Shown: positions 53,835 to 62,855 of the stretch, piece after piece
How positions within the stretch are numbered: position 1 is the first letter of the stretch
How the letters are laid out: every line of letters begins with the position of its first letter
NCBI RefSeq assembly: GCF_003075435.1
Contig: NZ_QCZJ01000002.1
Span: 301,972-365,971 of the forward strand
From: Terrimonas sp.
Lineage (GTDB): Bacteria > Bacteroidota > Bacteroidia > Chitinophagales > Chitinophagaceae
Reading direction: 5' to 3'
DNA length: 64,000 nucleotides
Program-made: the position numbers and the translations under genes
Notes under the pieces: generated by a model
The model's database searches: none
Told to the model about the DNA's origin: nothing
Seen by the model: only the letters and a program-made list of their open reading frames with translations

Positions 53835-56711
53835 TTAATATTTAATGTTCATTTTTATCGTTTGCTCGTTACCGTTATATGATATGGCAGTATCGGCCTG
53901 GGCAGAAAAATCAATGTTCGTTTTCTTGTCTTTATCTATCCATACTATTCTGAAAATTTTATTTTTAGATATGCCTTTAAAGTCTCCGCTGCATTTGCCG
54001 ATGGTAAGGGTTTGACTCGCTTCTTTGTAGCTAATGGGAATATTGCAAAACGCGCCTTTTTCATAATTATAATTCACGCCTTCATCTTCATATAAATTAA
54101 AGCTGGCATCGCGCCCTGTATAAATATATAAGGTAATTTTATCTGTATTGGTGTCGTTGGTATGCTGAATATCCGGTCCAACAGGAATGATTGATCCTTC
54201 TTTTACGAACAGCGGCATTCTTTCATACGGCGCCGCAGCATCAATATACTGACCGCCTTCGTTGTACTTGCCCGTATACATATCGTACCACCCTTGACCT
54301 GCCGGTAAGTACAATTTTCTTTCTACCGCATGTGGTTTATATACCGGGTTTACAAGTATAGATGAACCGAACATATATTGATCACCAATATTCTTTACAT
54401 TAGGATCTGATGCAAAATCCATGATCAGCCCACGCATTAATGTATAGTTGTTGTGGTAAACACTGCCGGTTGCTGAATATATATAAGGCATCAACCTGTA
54501 ACGAAGCTGGTTGTAATACAACATGCTTTTATAAGCCGGATGATTTTCCGGCGCTATATTATATATCTCTCTATAAGGATATTGACCATGCGATCTGAAT
54601 AAGGGACAGAATGCGCCGAACTGGTACCATCTTGTATTTAATTCTCTCCATTCTTCAAGCGCTTCTCCCTGGGGGTTGGGTTTATCATATTTATCTTCTA
54701 CAAAAAATCCCCCTATGTCCGTTGTCCAGTAGGGGAGACCGGATAAAGAAAAATTAATACCCGCCGGTATCTGTCTTTCCAGTTCATCAAATCTTGCTGC
54801 TATATCTCCGCTCCATGTTGCTGCGCCATAGCGCTGCATACCTGCATAAGCTGAACGAGTAAGAATGAAAACACGTTGATCGTTATTGGTTTGTCTTTGC
54901 CCTTCATAAATGCCTTTAGCGTTTTGAAGTGCATAACCATTAAAGTATTGTGTAGCAGGACCGAGTGCCGTTGGGTTCATTAATGTCTTACGTTTTTCGA
55001 TAGTGGCATTAGAGAGAATATCCGGTTCCGTTGCATCTAACCACCATGCATCAACGCCTTTGCTGAATAGTTTTGAATTGAGTAAATTCCAAAATCCTTT
55101 TCTCGCATCCGCATTGTAAGCATCATAAAATGTTGACACGTATCCTTTACCTATCCAGTCGCGGGTTTCATCTTTTATATTTTGTTTGTAGAGCCAGTTG
55201 TTTTTATCAAATAATTTATAAGTCTCAATGCCTTCGTAAAACTTAGGCCAAACCGATATCATAAAATGAGCATTATACTCATTATGCAATTTTTTAATCA
55301 TTCCATCCGGATCAGGAAACCTGGTTGAATCAAATTCCTGGCTGCCCCAGGCATCTTCCTTCCAGTAACTCCAGTCGAGCACGATATTGTCCAGACCAAT
55401 TTTTCTTTTCCTGAATTCAGCCACCGTGCTTTCAATTTCTGCCTGGGTTTTATAACGTTCGCGGCTTTGCCAAAAACCCAAGGCCCATTTGGGGAGAATA
55501 GGAGCTTTACCTGTTAATTCACGGTAACCGCTGATGATATCATCAGCGGTTTGGCCGTAAACAAAATAATAATCTATTGCCTCTGCTGCCTCAGAATAAA
55601 TAGTCATCTTATTATTTAAAGAAACAGGGTTAGGACTAAGCCATTTTAAAGAAACAAAAGCCTGGATTGACTCTGGTATCCATTCTATTTTGATAGGATA
55701 TTTTTTGTTTTTTTCAAGTTGAACGGCAAAAAATGAAGGACCTGGATTCCAGCCTTCACGCCATTTGTCCAGCAATAATTTTCCATCAAGCCAGTATTTG
55801 ATATAGCCTGATGCCGAAAGATAGAATTTATGCTCGCCGGTGGTGTCAGCACTTATATATCCTTCCCATTTTACTTTTCCTTTATCCATCGGAAAACCGG
55901 CAGGAATATTTTTTAATGATGAGAGAAAAGCATAATCAATTTTATCTTCCTGCTGTTTTACAAATATTTTGCTGCTGTCTGTTCTATCACTGTATGTGGC
56001 AGTTAAACCTTTTGATATGCCATCGGATCCTGTAAGCGATAAAGAAGATATGTCTTGTTTCTTACGGTTATCGCCAAATGAAGTAATGGAGTAATTATCC
56101 CACAATAATCCATATTTACGGGACGAAACAAGAAAGGGTACGGATACAGTGGAATTATATTGGGTCAGATCAACATCCTTATCTTTATAATTGATCATAC
56201 CGGTTTGCGGTTGCCCCAAGCCATAAAAAGCCTCTTCTGTTGGCGATTCAAATACCTGGCTCACCTGGTACAACGGTTTTTCGTCAACTTTAACCGGGAT
56301 AATTGTTTTTCCGCCACCTGCTTTTTCCTGCAGAATAATATTTCCACTGCTGTCTTTAAAAATTATTTCACCGGTAGCAAAGGAAACTGTTGCTGATATA
56401 CTATTGGTTTTTAAAATTGCTTCAGTGGCATTATGTTGTTCTGTCCAGGCAACTGCAGGCAGTTTTGTGTGATCCCGCATAAGACTTTCGGTTGTTGGAA
56501 ATTCTCCTGCGCCTGTAGCTGTTATACGAATAATTTTTGGAGTGATGGCTGTTAATCTTATTAAAGATGCACCACCCGGAGCTGCCTGTTTAAGCTTAAT
56601 GATAATGCCGTCATCTAATGTAATTATTTCCTGCCGGGAAGTGCATGCAAAAAGGAAGGGATAAACACATGCTGTTATAATATAAATACTTTTCTTTATA
56701 CAAGGCAACAT
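53835..56711 (-). CDS. GH31 alpha-xylosidase with inserted PA14 domain, lipoprotein
   Basis: The 958-residue protein has a lipoprotein signal with Cys23 (FLFACTSRQ). The N-terminal beta-sandwich (about 40-240) is followed by a PA14 insert (about 270-370: KWEGYISADTTGEHKFYLS, KYWLDGKLLLDKW), the GH31 barrel (about 400-730) and C-terminal beta domains. The nucleophile is Asp559 in WWLDATEPD and the acid/base is Asp636 in ATWSGD. PA14 in this position is a feature of characterised alpha-xylosidases that remove the non-reducing-end xylose from xyloglucan oligosaccharides. Alpha-glucosidase activity is a less likely alternative. It is the first gene of the nine-gene PUL transcript. Confidence 0.93.
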   Translation of the reverse strand: MLPCIKKSIYIITACVYPFLFACTSRQEIITLDDGIIIKLKQAAPGGASLIRLTAITPKIIRITATGAGEFPTTESLMRDHTKLPAVAWTEQHNATEAILKTNSISATVSFATGEIIFKDSSGNIILQEKAGGGKTIIPVKVDEKPLYQVSQVFESPTEEAFYGLGQPQTGMINYKDKDVDLTQYNSTVSVPFLVSSRKYGLLWDNYSITSFGDNRKKQDISSLSLTGSDGISKGLTATYSDRTDSSKIFVKQQEDKIDYAFLSSLKNIPAGFPMDKGKVKWEGYISADTTGEHKFYLSASGYIKYWLDGKLLLDKWREGWNPGPSFFAVQLEKNKKYPIKIEWIPESIQAFVSLKWLSPNPVSLNNKMTIYSEAAEAIDYYFVYGQTADDIISGYRELTGKAPILPKWALGFWQSRERYKTQAEIESTVAEFRKRKIGLDNIVLDWSYWKEDAWGSQEFDSTRFPDPDGMIKKLHNEYNAHFMISVWPKFYEGIETYKLFDKNNWLYKQNIKDETRDWIGKGYVSTFYDAYNADARKGFWNLLNSKLFSKGVDAWWLDATEPDILSNATIEKRKTLMNPTALGPATQYFNGYALQNAKGIYEGQRQTNNDQRVFILTRSAYAGMQRYGAATWSGDIAARFDELERQIPAGINFSLSGLPYWTTDIGGFFVEDKYDKPNPQGEALEEWRELNTRWYQFGAFCPLFRSHGQYPYREIYNIAPENHPAYKSMLYYNQLRYRLMPYIYSATGSVYHNNYTLMRGLIMDFASDPNVKNIGDQYMFGSSILVNPVYKPHAVERKLYLPAGQGWYDMYTGKYNEGGQYIDAAAPYERMPLFVKEGSIIPVGPDIQHTNDTNTDKITLYIYTGRDASFNLYEDEGVNYNYEKGAFCNIPISYKEASQTLTIGKCSGDFKGISKNKIFRIVWIDKDKKTNIDFSAQADTAISYNGNEQTIKMNIKY

Positions 56712-56782
56712 TCAGCAATCGTTTCGGTTAAAAGAAAATTGATACTCCAAAACTAATAACCCGATTAAAAAAGCAGGGTAGC

Positions 56783-56870
56783 CAAATGTTCAAAATAAGG
56801 CGTTCAAATGTTCCGCCTAAGGGGTGCATTTGTTTATTTATGGGGCATCAAATGTTAACCATATTTCATT
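56783..56870. promoter_or_regulatory. Array of four CAAATGTT-type motifs at exact 22-bp spacing, candidate HTCS operator
   Basis: CAAATGTT occurs at 56783-56790, 56805-56812 and 56849-56856, and CATTTGTT (two mismatches) at 56827-56834. Starts are 22, 22 and 22 bp apart, two helical turns. The first two copies also share a TAAGGsG block 13 bp after the motif start, and the third has a shifted TATGGGG. The array sits in the 245-bp gap between the GH31 and HTCS start codons. Same-face direct repeats are what an AraC-type DNA-binding dimer or oligomer would need. Confidence 0.65.
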
Positions 56871-56956
56871 ATCAGATTGTTTCTGCAATAGTTATGAGTT
56901 TTAAGGCACCACATTCGTATTTTAATTATTATTGCATATAGCCTTTGTTTGCTGTT

Positions 56957-59900
56957 ATGTTCAAAAAGTCTGTTCAACTTATTGCGTGTTTGCTTTTTTA
57001 CTGCTTGTGGGGATATTCACAAAAAAATGAATATCAGTTCATGCACCTTGATGTGCGGCAGGGGCTTTCGCATAACCAGGTAAATACCATTTTTAAAGAT
57101 GATAAGGGGTTTATGTGGTTTGGCACCATGTCGGGGTTGAACAGGTTTGATGGCTACGACTTTAAAGTATTCAGGAATGACCTGCTCGACACCACTACGC
57201 TAAGCGATAATTATATCAGCAATATTTTTGAGCTGCCAGACCGTAAGCTGTGGATAGTAACAAGAAATGGTAATAATATATATGATCCCAAAAAAGAATC
57301 TTTTGCACGTAATGATCAGCAATACCTTGCCTCTCTTTCCCTGCCTGCCGGAAACGTAACATTTATTTTAAAAGATAAAAAAGGCGATTTCTGGTTTGTA
57401 TACCAGAATCTTATTGGAGTATATAAATATTCTCCGTCAACCAGGAGATCTGTAAAAATCCTTAATCTGTCTGAAGCCGCAACAGGAATATCAGCCAATG
57501 ATGTTACTATGTTAGCACCGGACCTGGATAATAATATATGGGTTATTCACCGCAATGGAATTATTGAAAAAATTGATAACGCTTCGGGTAAAGTAAGTTT
57601 CCGGTCAAACGAATTGCAAACAAGAAATGCAGGTAAAAATGAAAACTACTTCCTCTTTATTGATAAAGATAACGAGCTCTGGATAACAGTTCCGCTGTCT
57701 ATAACACATGGCGGCATTTACTATTTTAAACCTTCTTCCAATACGCTTTATTATTTTTCTAAAGAAACTGCCGGTATACAGCTAAACTCGAATATTGTTT
57801 CCGGCATTGTACAAGGTAATGACGGTAGAATATGGATCGGTACTGACCATGGTGGCGTAAATATTATTGAGAAGAAAAACATGCAGGTACAATACCTGAT
57901 GAACGATGCAGAAGATCATACGAGCATATCTCAAAACAGTATATGGAGTATTTATAAAGATAATGCCGGGGTAATATGGTTAGGCACTTTTAAGCAGGGT
58001 ATTAATTATTATAGCAGTCAATTAGCTTTATTCAGTTTATTCAAACACAAAATATCTGATCCCGGCAGTCTTCCTTTTGAGGATGTGAATAAGTTTGTTG
58101 AAGATAAAGAAGGCAACCTGTGGATAGGAACAAATGGCGGAGGACTTCTGCATTATGACAGGCGATCAGGAAAATTTAAAAGTTTCCGGCACGATCCTAA
58201 AAACATAAACAGCATCAGCAGTGATGTTGTGGTTAGTTTATGCATTGATCATGAAAATAAAGTATGGATAGGAACATATTATGGAGGATTGAATTGTTAC
58301 GACGGTAAAAAGTTTATACATTTTCGGCATAATGCGGCAGATACAAGCAGTATATCCGACGACAGCATCTGGGAAATATTTGAAGATGCGGATAAAAAGC
58401 TTTGGATTGGAACATTAACCAGTGGAATGAACCTGTTCGACAGAACTACGCAAAACTTCCGGCATTTTGATGTAGAAAACCGTTCGCTTCATTCAAATTA
58501 TATTTCAGTAATTATTGAAGATAAAGAAAAAAATCTCTGGCTGGCAACATCCAATGGTATTGATGTGATGGATAAAAAATCAGGCGCGTTTCGCTATTAT
58601 GGCCACGATGATAAAGATCGTTTCTCTTTAAGCAATAACAATGTAATGTCCATCTTGCAGGATAGTCGTGGCAGGATATGGGCCGGCACCCGCGAGGGAT
58701 TGAATGTATTAGATACTGAAAAGAAAAAATTTACTGTATTCAGAAAAGAAAATGGTCTGCCTGATAATACCATACTTACAATATTGGAAGATGATGCTCA
58801 TAATTTATGGATAGGCACTCCCAATGGATTAAGCAATGGTATTGTAAGTACCGATAAAGAAGGGAATATCAGTATGCGGTTCATTAATTATGATGAATCG
58901 AACGGTTTGCAGGGCAGGGAATTCAATGATAAGGCAGCTTATAAATTAAGATCAGGTGAGCTTGCTTTTGGCGGACCTTATGGGTTTAACATATTCCTTC
59001 CGGCAAAATTTCCTTCCGCAAATGAGCTTCCTGAAGTAGTAATTACCGCTTTAAATATATTCAACCAGTCCGTAGAACCTTTTAAAAAAATAGACGGACA
59101 TGAAATACTTTCTGAAGCTATTACAGAAACAAAAGAAATTACACTAAAGTATAATCAAAATGTATTCTCCATTTCTTTTTCAGCGCTTGGCATAGGTATG
59201 TCGCCCAAGAACAAGTTCAGGTATATGCTTGAGGGCTTTAATAAAGAATGGCTTACTACCGATGGACGGCAACGAATGATAACATACACTAATATTGACC
59301 CCGGTAAATATACTTTAAAGATAAAACCTGACAGTGGCGACCCTGCGAACATTGCTGAAGTAACAACACTACAAATAAATGTACTGCCGCCATTCTGGAG
59401 AACAATACCGGCATTTCTGCTATATGTTGTTGCAGCAATCGGGATATTACTTTTAGCCAGGCGGCTTACCATTCAGAGAGCCAATATGCGTTTCAGGATG
59501 GCACAACAACAAAAAGAAGCGGAACGTATTCATGAACTGGATATGATGAAGCTGAAATTCTTTACCAATGTCAGTCATGAATTCAGAACACCTATTTCAC
59601 TCATTATTACACCGGTAGAAAAGCTGATGAAAGACCCCGGCGAAGATGTTCACAAAAAACAATACCAGCTTATACACCGCAATGCGAAAAGGTTACTCGG
59701 ATTGGTTAATCAATTGCTCGATTTTCGTAAGCTTGAAATGAAAGAGTTGAGATTGCAACCTTCAATAGGGGATATCATTGGTTTTCTTAAAGAGCTTACA
59801 TTCTCATTTACCGATCTCGCTGAAAAGAAGAATATCAATTTTACTTTTTGCTCTGCTGCAGAATCAGTTGAAATGCCCTTTGACGCAGACAAGATAGAAC

Positions 59901-61096
59901 GTATAATGTTTAATCTCCTGTCAAATGCATTTAAGTTTACAAGAGAGAATGGTAAAATCAGTGTGCATGTAAATGTAGCAGGTGGTGCAGAAGCTCAAGA
60001 AATGCTTGAAATAAAAGTTTCGGATAGCGGTATTGGTATACCAAAAGAAACCATGGAAAAAATATTTGAACGCTTTTTTCAGCATGATGTTCCGGGCAAT
60101 ATGCTAAACCAGGGAAGCGGTATCGGTTTAGCTATCTCGAAAGAATTTGCAAAATTACACGGTGGTGATGTTAAAGTTGATAGTGTAGTAGGGGAGGGGA
60201 CTACATTTACGGTGTTACTGCCTTTAATCACTTCAGTTACGCATTCATCTTATAAAAACAATATAGAGGTAGAAGAAACCCTGGTGCAGGCGGTTGAAGA
60301 AGAAAACGGGCACACCACAAGCCGGAAGAAAAGCATATTAATTATTGAAGATAATGATGATATACGGTTTTATATACAGGATAACCTCCGGAATAATTAT
60401 ACAGTATACCAGGCAGTAAATGGAAAAGAGGGTTGGAAAAAGGCGCAGGAACTGCAACCTGATATGATCATAAGCGATGTAATGATGCCGGAAATGGATG
60501 GTATTGAATTATTGAAAAAAATAAAAACAGACCCTAGTACGTCTCATATACCTGTTATATTATTAACCGCCCGTGTAACTGATGATCAGAAATTGGAAGG
60601 ATTAAATACCGGTGCGGTAGATTATATAACCAAACCTTTCAGTTTTGAAATGTTACAATCCCGCATAAAAAGCTTGTTGGCGCAGCAGGAGTCTATGCGG
60701 AATTTATTTCAGAAGCAAATAGAAATCAACCCTAAAGAAATCAGTGCTACGCCTGTTGATGAAAGATTTATTGAAAAAGCCGTTGAAATAGTAGAGCAAA
60801 ATATAGCTGAAACTGAATTTTCAGTTGAAGATTTAAGCAAAGCTTTATTCATGAGCCGCGTTGCGCTGTACAAAAAATTACTCTCGCTTACCGGGAAAGC
60901 GCCTTTGGATTTTATACGTATCATACGAATGAAACGTGCAGCGCAGCTAATGAAAAAAACACAGATGAGCGTATCGGAAATTGCGTATGAAGTAGGCTTT
61001 AATAATCCCAAGTATTTCACCAAATCCTTTAAAAAAGAATTCGGGAAATTACCCTCCGAATATATTACGGAAAACAGGAAGACTGCTAAAAGTTAG
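56957..61096 (+). CDS. Hybrid two-component system regulator (HTCS) of the PUL
   Basis: The 1379-residue protein is a one-protein phosphorelay. Order: signal peptide; about 14 two-bladed-propeller Reg_prop repeats (about 25-715, many IWIGT and LWIGT motifs); a Y_Y_Y domain (about 725-805); a membrane helix (about 815-835); HisKA with phospho-His near 873 in NVSHEFRTP; HATPase (NLLSNAFKFT near 985, SGIGIPKE, GSGIGLAIS); a receiver domain (IIEDNDD near 1126, phospho-Asp near 1173 in ISDVMMPEMDG, TKPFSF); and an AraC helix-turn-helix (about 1275-1374: AYEVGFNNPKYFTKSFKKEFGKLPSEY). The periplasmic propeller binds a sugar cue and the AraC part turns on the divergent PUL. The ATG at 56957 was preferred over a TTG 12 bp upstream. 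Confidence 0.96.
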   Translation: MFKKSVQLIACLLFYCLWGYSQKNEYQFMHLDVRQGLSHNQVNTIFKDDKGFMWFGTMSGLNRFDGYDFKVFRNDLLDTTTLSDNYISNIFELPDRKLWIVTRNGNNIYDPKKESFARNDQQYLASLSLPAGNVTFILKDKKGDFWFVYQNLIGVYKYSPSTRRSVKILNLSEAATGISANDVTMLAPDLDNNIWVIHRNGIIEKIDNASGKVSFRSNELQTRNAGKNENYFLFIDKDNELWITVPLSITHGGIYYFKPSSNTLYYFSKETAGIQLNSNIVSGIVQGNDGRIWIGTDHGGVNIIEKKNMQVQYLMNDAEDHTSISQNSIWSIYKDNAGVIWLGTFKQGINYYSSQLALFSLFKHKISDPGSLPFEDVNKFVEDKEGNLWIGTNGGGLLHYDRRSGKFKSFRHDPKNINSISSDVVVSLCIDHENKVWIGTYYGGLNCYDGKKFIHFRHNAADTSSISDDSIWEIFEDADKKLWIGTLTSGMNLFDRTTQNFRHFDVENRSLHSNYISVIIEDKEKNLWLATSNGIDVMDKKSGAFRYYGHDDKDRFSLSNNNVMSILQDSRGRIWAGTREGLNVLDTEKKKFTVFRKENGLPDNTILTILEDDAHNLWIGTPNGLSNGIVSTDKEGNISMRFINYDESNGLQGREFNDKAAYKLRSGELAFGGPYGFNIFLPAKFPSANELPEVVITALNIFNQSVEPFKKIDGHEILSEAITETKEITLKYNQNVFSISFSALGIGMSPKNKFRYMLEGFNKEWLTTDGRQRMITYTNIDPGKYTLKIKPDSGDPANIAEVTTLQINVLPPFWRTIPAFLLYVVAAIGILLLARRLTIQRANMRFRMAQQQKEAERIHELDMMKLKFFTNVSHEFRTPISLIITPVEKLMKDPGEDVHKKQYQLIHRNAKRLLGLVNQLLDFRKLEMKELRLQPSIGDIIGFLKELTFSFTDLAEKKNINFTFCSAAESVEMPFDADKIERIMFNLLSNAFKFTRENGKISVHVNVAGGAEAQEMLEIKVSDSGIGIPKETMEKIFERFFQHDVPGNMLNQGSGIGLAISKEFAKLHGGDVKVDSVVGEGTTFTVLLPLITSVTHSSYKNNIEVEETLVQAVEEENGHTTSRKKSILIIEDNDDIRFYIQDNLRNNYTVYQAVNGKEGWKKAQELQPDMIISDVMMPEMDGIELLKKIKTDPSTSHIPVILLTARVTDDQKLEGLNTGAVDYITKPFSFEMLQSRIKSLLAQQESMRNLFQKQIEINPKEISATPVDERFIEKAVEIVEQNIAETEFSVEDLSKALFMSRVALYKKLLSLTGKAPLDFIRIIRMKRAAQLMKKTQMSVSEIAYEVGFNNPKYFTKSFKKEFGKLPSEYITENRKTAKS

Positions 61097-61103
61097 TATA
61101 TCG

Positions 61104-61562
61104 TCATTTTGAGAAAAACCGTTGATCTATAGGGATATTTCTCCTGTACACAACTTTTACCTTAGAAAAATCGGTGTGATTTGGATTGAGCAGCAGGTTA
61201 GTTTCCTCAGGCATAATAACCGAAGGCACCTCCAATGCCAGGAATTCGTTTTGCCTTATAAAATTATCACCAACCATTCCCAATGCCCCGGGCGCAGGAT
61301 TAAAATACCAGTTAGTGGGCATATCTTTTATATCCGTTTTATCAATTTTATCATCCGGAATTTCAAGGCAGATCATGCAATAGTCAATCAGCGGAATTTT
61401 TGCCATGTGCACAACACTTTCCAGCAAAGCCAGCGAAGGTGAGCTGGCGGTATATAATATGTATGTTCCCTTGCTGTGCCAGCGCCCTGCAAATGCCGCA
61501 GCCCCGGTTCCTTTCAGGTCATCTATATACATGCATTTGCTGATGCGGTAAACATTTCTCAT
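61104..61562 (-). CDS. RES-domain toxin (predicted NAD+ phosphorylase)
   Basis: The 152-residue protein matches the RES family. Conserved Arg near the N-terminus (VYRISK), AGRWHSKGTYILYTASSPSLALLE (the G-R-W, Tyr and Glu of the active site) and the central VGDNFIRQNEFLALEVPSVIMPEETNLLLNP block are all present. Characterised RES toxins cut NAD+ with phosphate and stop growth. Its ATG overlaps the stop of the upstream antitoxin by one base (TAATG), so the two are translationally coupled. The 3' end abuts the convergent HTCS gene with a 7-bp gap. Confidence 0.9.
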   Translation of the reverse strand: MRNVYRISKCMYIDDLKGTGAAAFAGRWHSKGTYILYTASSPSLALLESVVHMAKIPLIDYCMICLEIPDDKIDKTDIKDMPTNWYFNPAPGALGMVGDNFIRQNEFLALEVPSVIMPEETNLLLNPNHTDFSKVKVVYRRNIPIDQRFFSK

Positions 61563-62092
61563 TATGCAAAAATTCCGTGCTCTATTCTGCCAAGTTCATT
61601 CATTAACATATCTATGCCTATTGAAGTATCCAGGAATTCTTTTGGTTTTTTATTATCAAGGGCCATTACAGCGCTGTCCATCCAGGTTTTAAAGCCTTCC
61701 ATACTGCCAAATACTTCTTCACCACGGCTATACAGCCTGGCTAACTCTATTAACCTTTCTGATTGTTCTGGATTTAATTTTTGAGTAGCTGCATATCTTC
61801 TTAATGTACGATCTGAAGTTCTGATAATTTTAGTGATTTCTGGTACGGTAATGCCTGTATTATCCATGAGATTGTCAAGGGCTTTTTTAGGAATACCGCT
61901 TCTTATTACTGAAATAAAATCAGTAGAATTATTGACTTTGGAAAAAGAGGGAAAACCGGACATGCCTAATAAATGGATAGACCGGGATATAAAATTTTGC
62001 AACATTGAATTAGGCGCTGCAGTATAATAAATGGCTGCAGGTTCTTCCACGATGCTTGCTGAATGTACCGGGTGCTCTTTTTTCTTTGCCAT
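61562..62092 (-). CDS. Xre/MbcA/ParS (DUF2384) antitoxin
   Basis: The 176-residue protein has an N-terminal region (about 1-65) rich in Pro/Ser, an Xre-like helix-turn-helix (about 75-120: IPKKALDNLMDNTGITVPEITKIIRTSDRTLRRY) and the C-terminal toxin-binding DUF2384 domain (about 125-176: SERLIELARLYSRGEEVFGSMEGFKTWMDS, ending in GRIEHGIFA). It neutralises the RES toxin by inserting its tail and represses its own promoter. An exact -7 element lies 20 bp upstream. Confidence 0.92.
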   Translation of the reverse strand: MAKKKEHPVHSASIVEEPAAIYYTAAPNSMLQNFISRSIHLLGMSGFPSFSKVNNSTDFISVIRSGIPKKALDNLMDNTGITVPEITKIIRTSDRTLRRYAATQKLNPEQSERLIELARLYSRGEEVFGSMEGFKTWMDSAVMALDNKKPKEFLDTSIGIDMLMNELGRIEHGIFA

Positions 62093-62112
62093 CTTTTTTT
62101 TGTACTTTCTCC

Positions 62113-62120
62113 CAAATTTA
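62113..62120 (-). promoter_or_regulatory. -7 promoter element (TAaaTTTG) for the toxin-antitoxin pair
   Basis: This is an exact TAnnTTTG match on the minus strand, 20 nt before the antitoxin ATG. A TTTT block about 20 nt further upstream may act as the -33 element. An imperfect dyad (cgg-N8-ccg, 62121-62134) adjoins it and could be the antitoxin operator. Confidence 0.5.
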
Positions 62121-62160
62121 CGGTCATTTGTCCGGATTTAAAAATTTTCTTCTAACTTTT

Positions 62161-62508
62161 TTAAATTCTTTCAAAAAATTCCTGCGGGTTGGTCAGCATG
62201 GAAAACCCTGCGGTAACTATCGCGAAGATGAGAAACAGTAAAAAAAGTATGGATGGAATTAAGCCAATAAGGGCACAGATTCGCCCTGTTTTAAGATTAT
62301 TGTATGATGATATCGTATATAATTCAGGGTTTTCAGAGTATAGCCTTACATCTTTGCCATATAGTACCAATGCTACTATAGAACATACCACACCCGGAAT
62401 ACCATAGCAACAGCATCCTACAATGGAAACAATACCTAAAGCCAGTACGGCAGATGCATTGGGCAGTGGTTGTTGCGACTGCGGCGCAAATAGTGAAGTA
62501 TCCTGCAT
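62161..62508 (-). CDS. CCC-motif membrane protein
   Basis: The 115-residue protein has a Pro/Gln-rich N-terminus and two or three hydrophobic helices. Helix 1 carries the CCC triplet (Cys32-34) in IVGCCCYGIPGVV, and the NLKTGRICALIGLIPSILF helix follows the charged YGKDVRLYSENPELYT loop. The family is found in Bacteroidota next to DUF2752 proteins and its role is unknown. Its start touches the stop of the DUF2752 gene with no gap, so the pair is co-transcribed and probably forms one membrane system. Confidence 0.8.
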   Translation of the reverse strand: MQDTSLFAPQSQQPLPNASAVLALGIVSIVGCCCYGIPGVVCSIVALVLYGKDVRLYSENPELYTISSYNNLKTGRICALIGLIPSILFLLFLIFAIVTAGFSMLTNPQEFFERI

Positions 62509-62835
62509 TTAAAGAAATATTTGATGGTGAAATATTTTAAAAAAATAATGCGCAACTATGATTGCCACCACAATAACCTGTAATCCGATAATGACTTTTG
62601 TACCAAATGAAAATCGATAAATTAAATGAAAAAAACTAAAAATCACTAAAATAAAAATAGGGATTAAAGCAGGGTATAATTGAAGTGAGTCCAATAAATC
62701 TCCCTTTATCAGGGCAATAAAACTCCTTTGCATACCGCAGCCCGGGCATTGCATATTCAAATATTTTACTGAAGGGCATTGGAGCAAATTATGCTCTAAC
62801 CAATTGATCCATTCAGCAAACAAGAGTAGCTGCAA
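62509..62835 (-). CDS. DUF2752 membrane protein, probable non-ATG start
   Basis: About 108 residues. The DUF2752 signature is clear: Cys20 in QCPSVKY, then QCPGCGMQRSF (Cys30, Cys33), then two hydrophobic helices. The conserved part extends upstream of the only in-frame ATG (62754), which would cut off the first Cys, so initiation is likely at TTG near 62835 or at another nearby non-ATG codon. The proS stop is 20 bp upstream, which suggests coupling with proS. The paired Cys motif hints at metal binding or redox. Confidence 0.78.
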   Translation of the reverse strand: MQLLLFAEWINWLEHNLLQCPSVKYLNMQCPGCGMQRSFIALIKGDLLDSLQLYPALIPIFILVIFSFFHLIYRFSFGTKVIIGLQVIVVAIIVAHYFFKIFHHQIFL

Positions 62836-62855
62836 TTGAATTTGTATTACATGTA

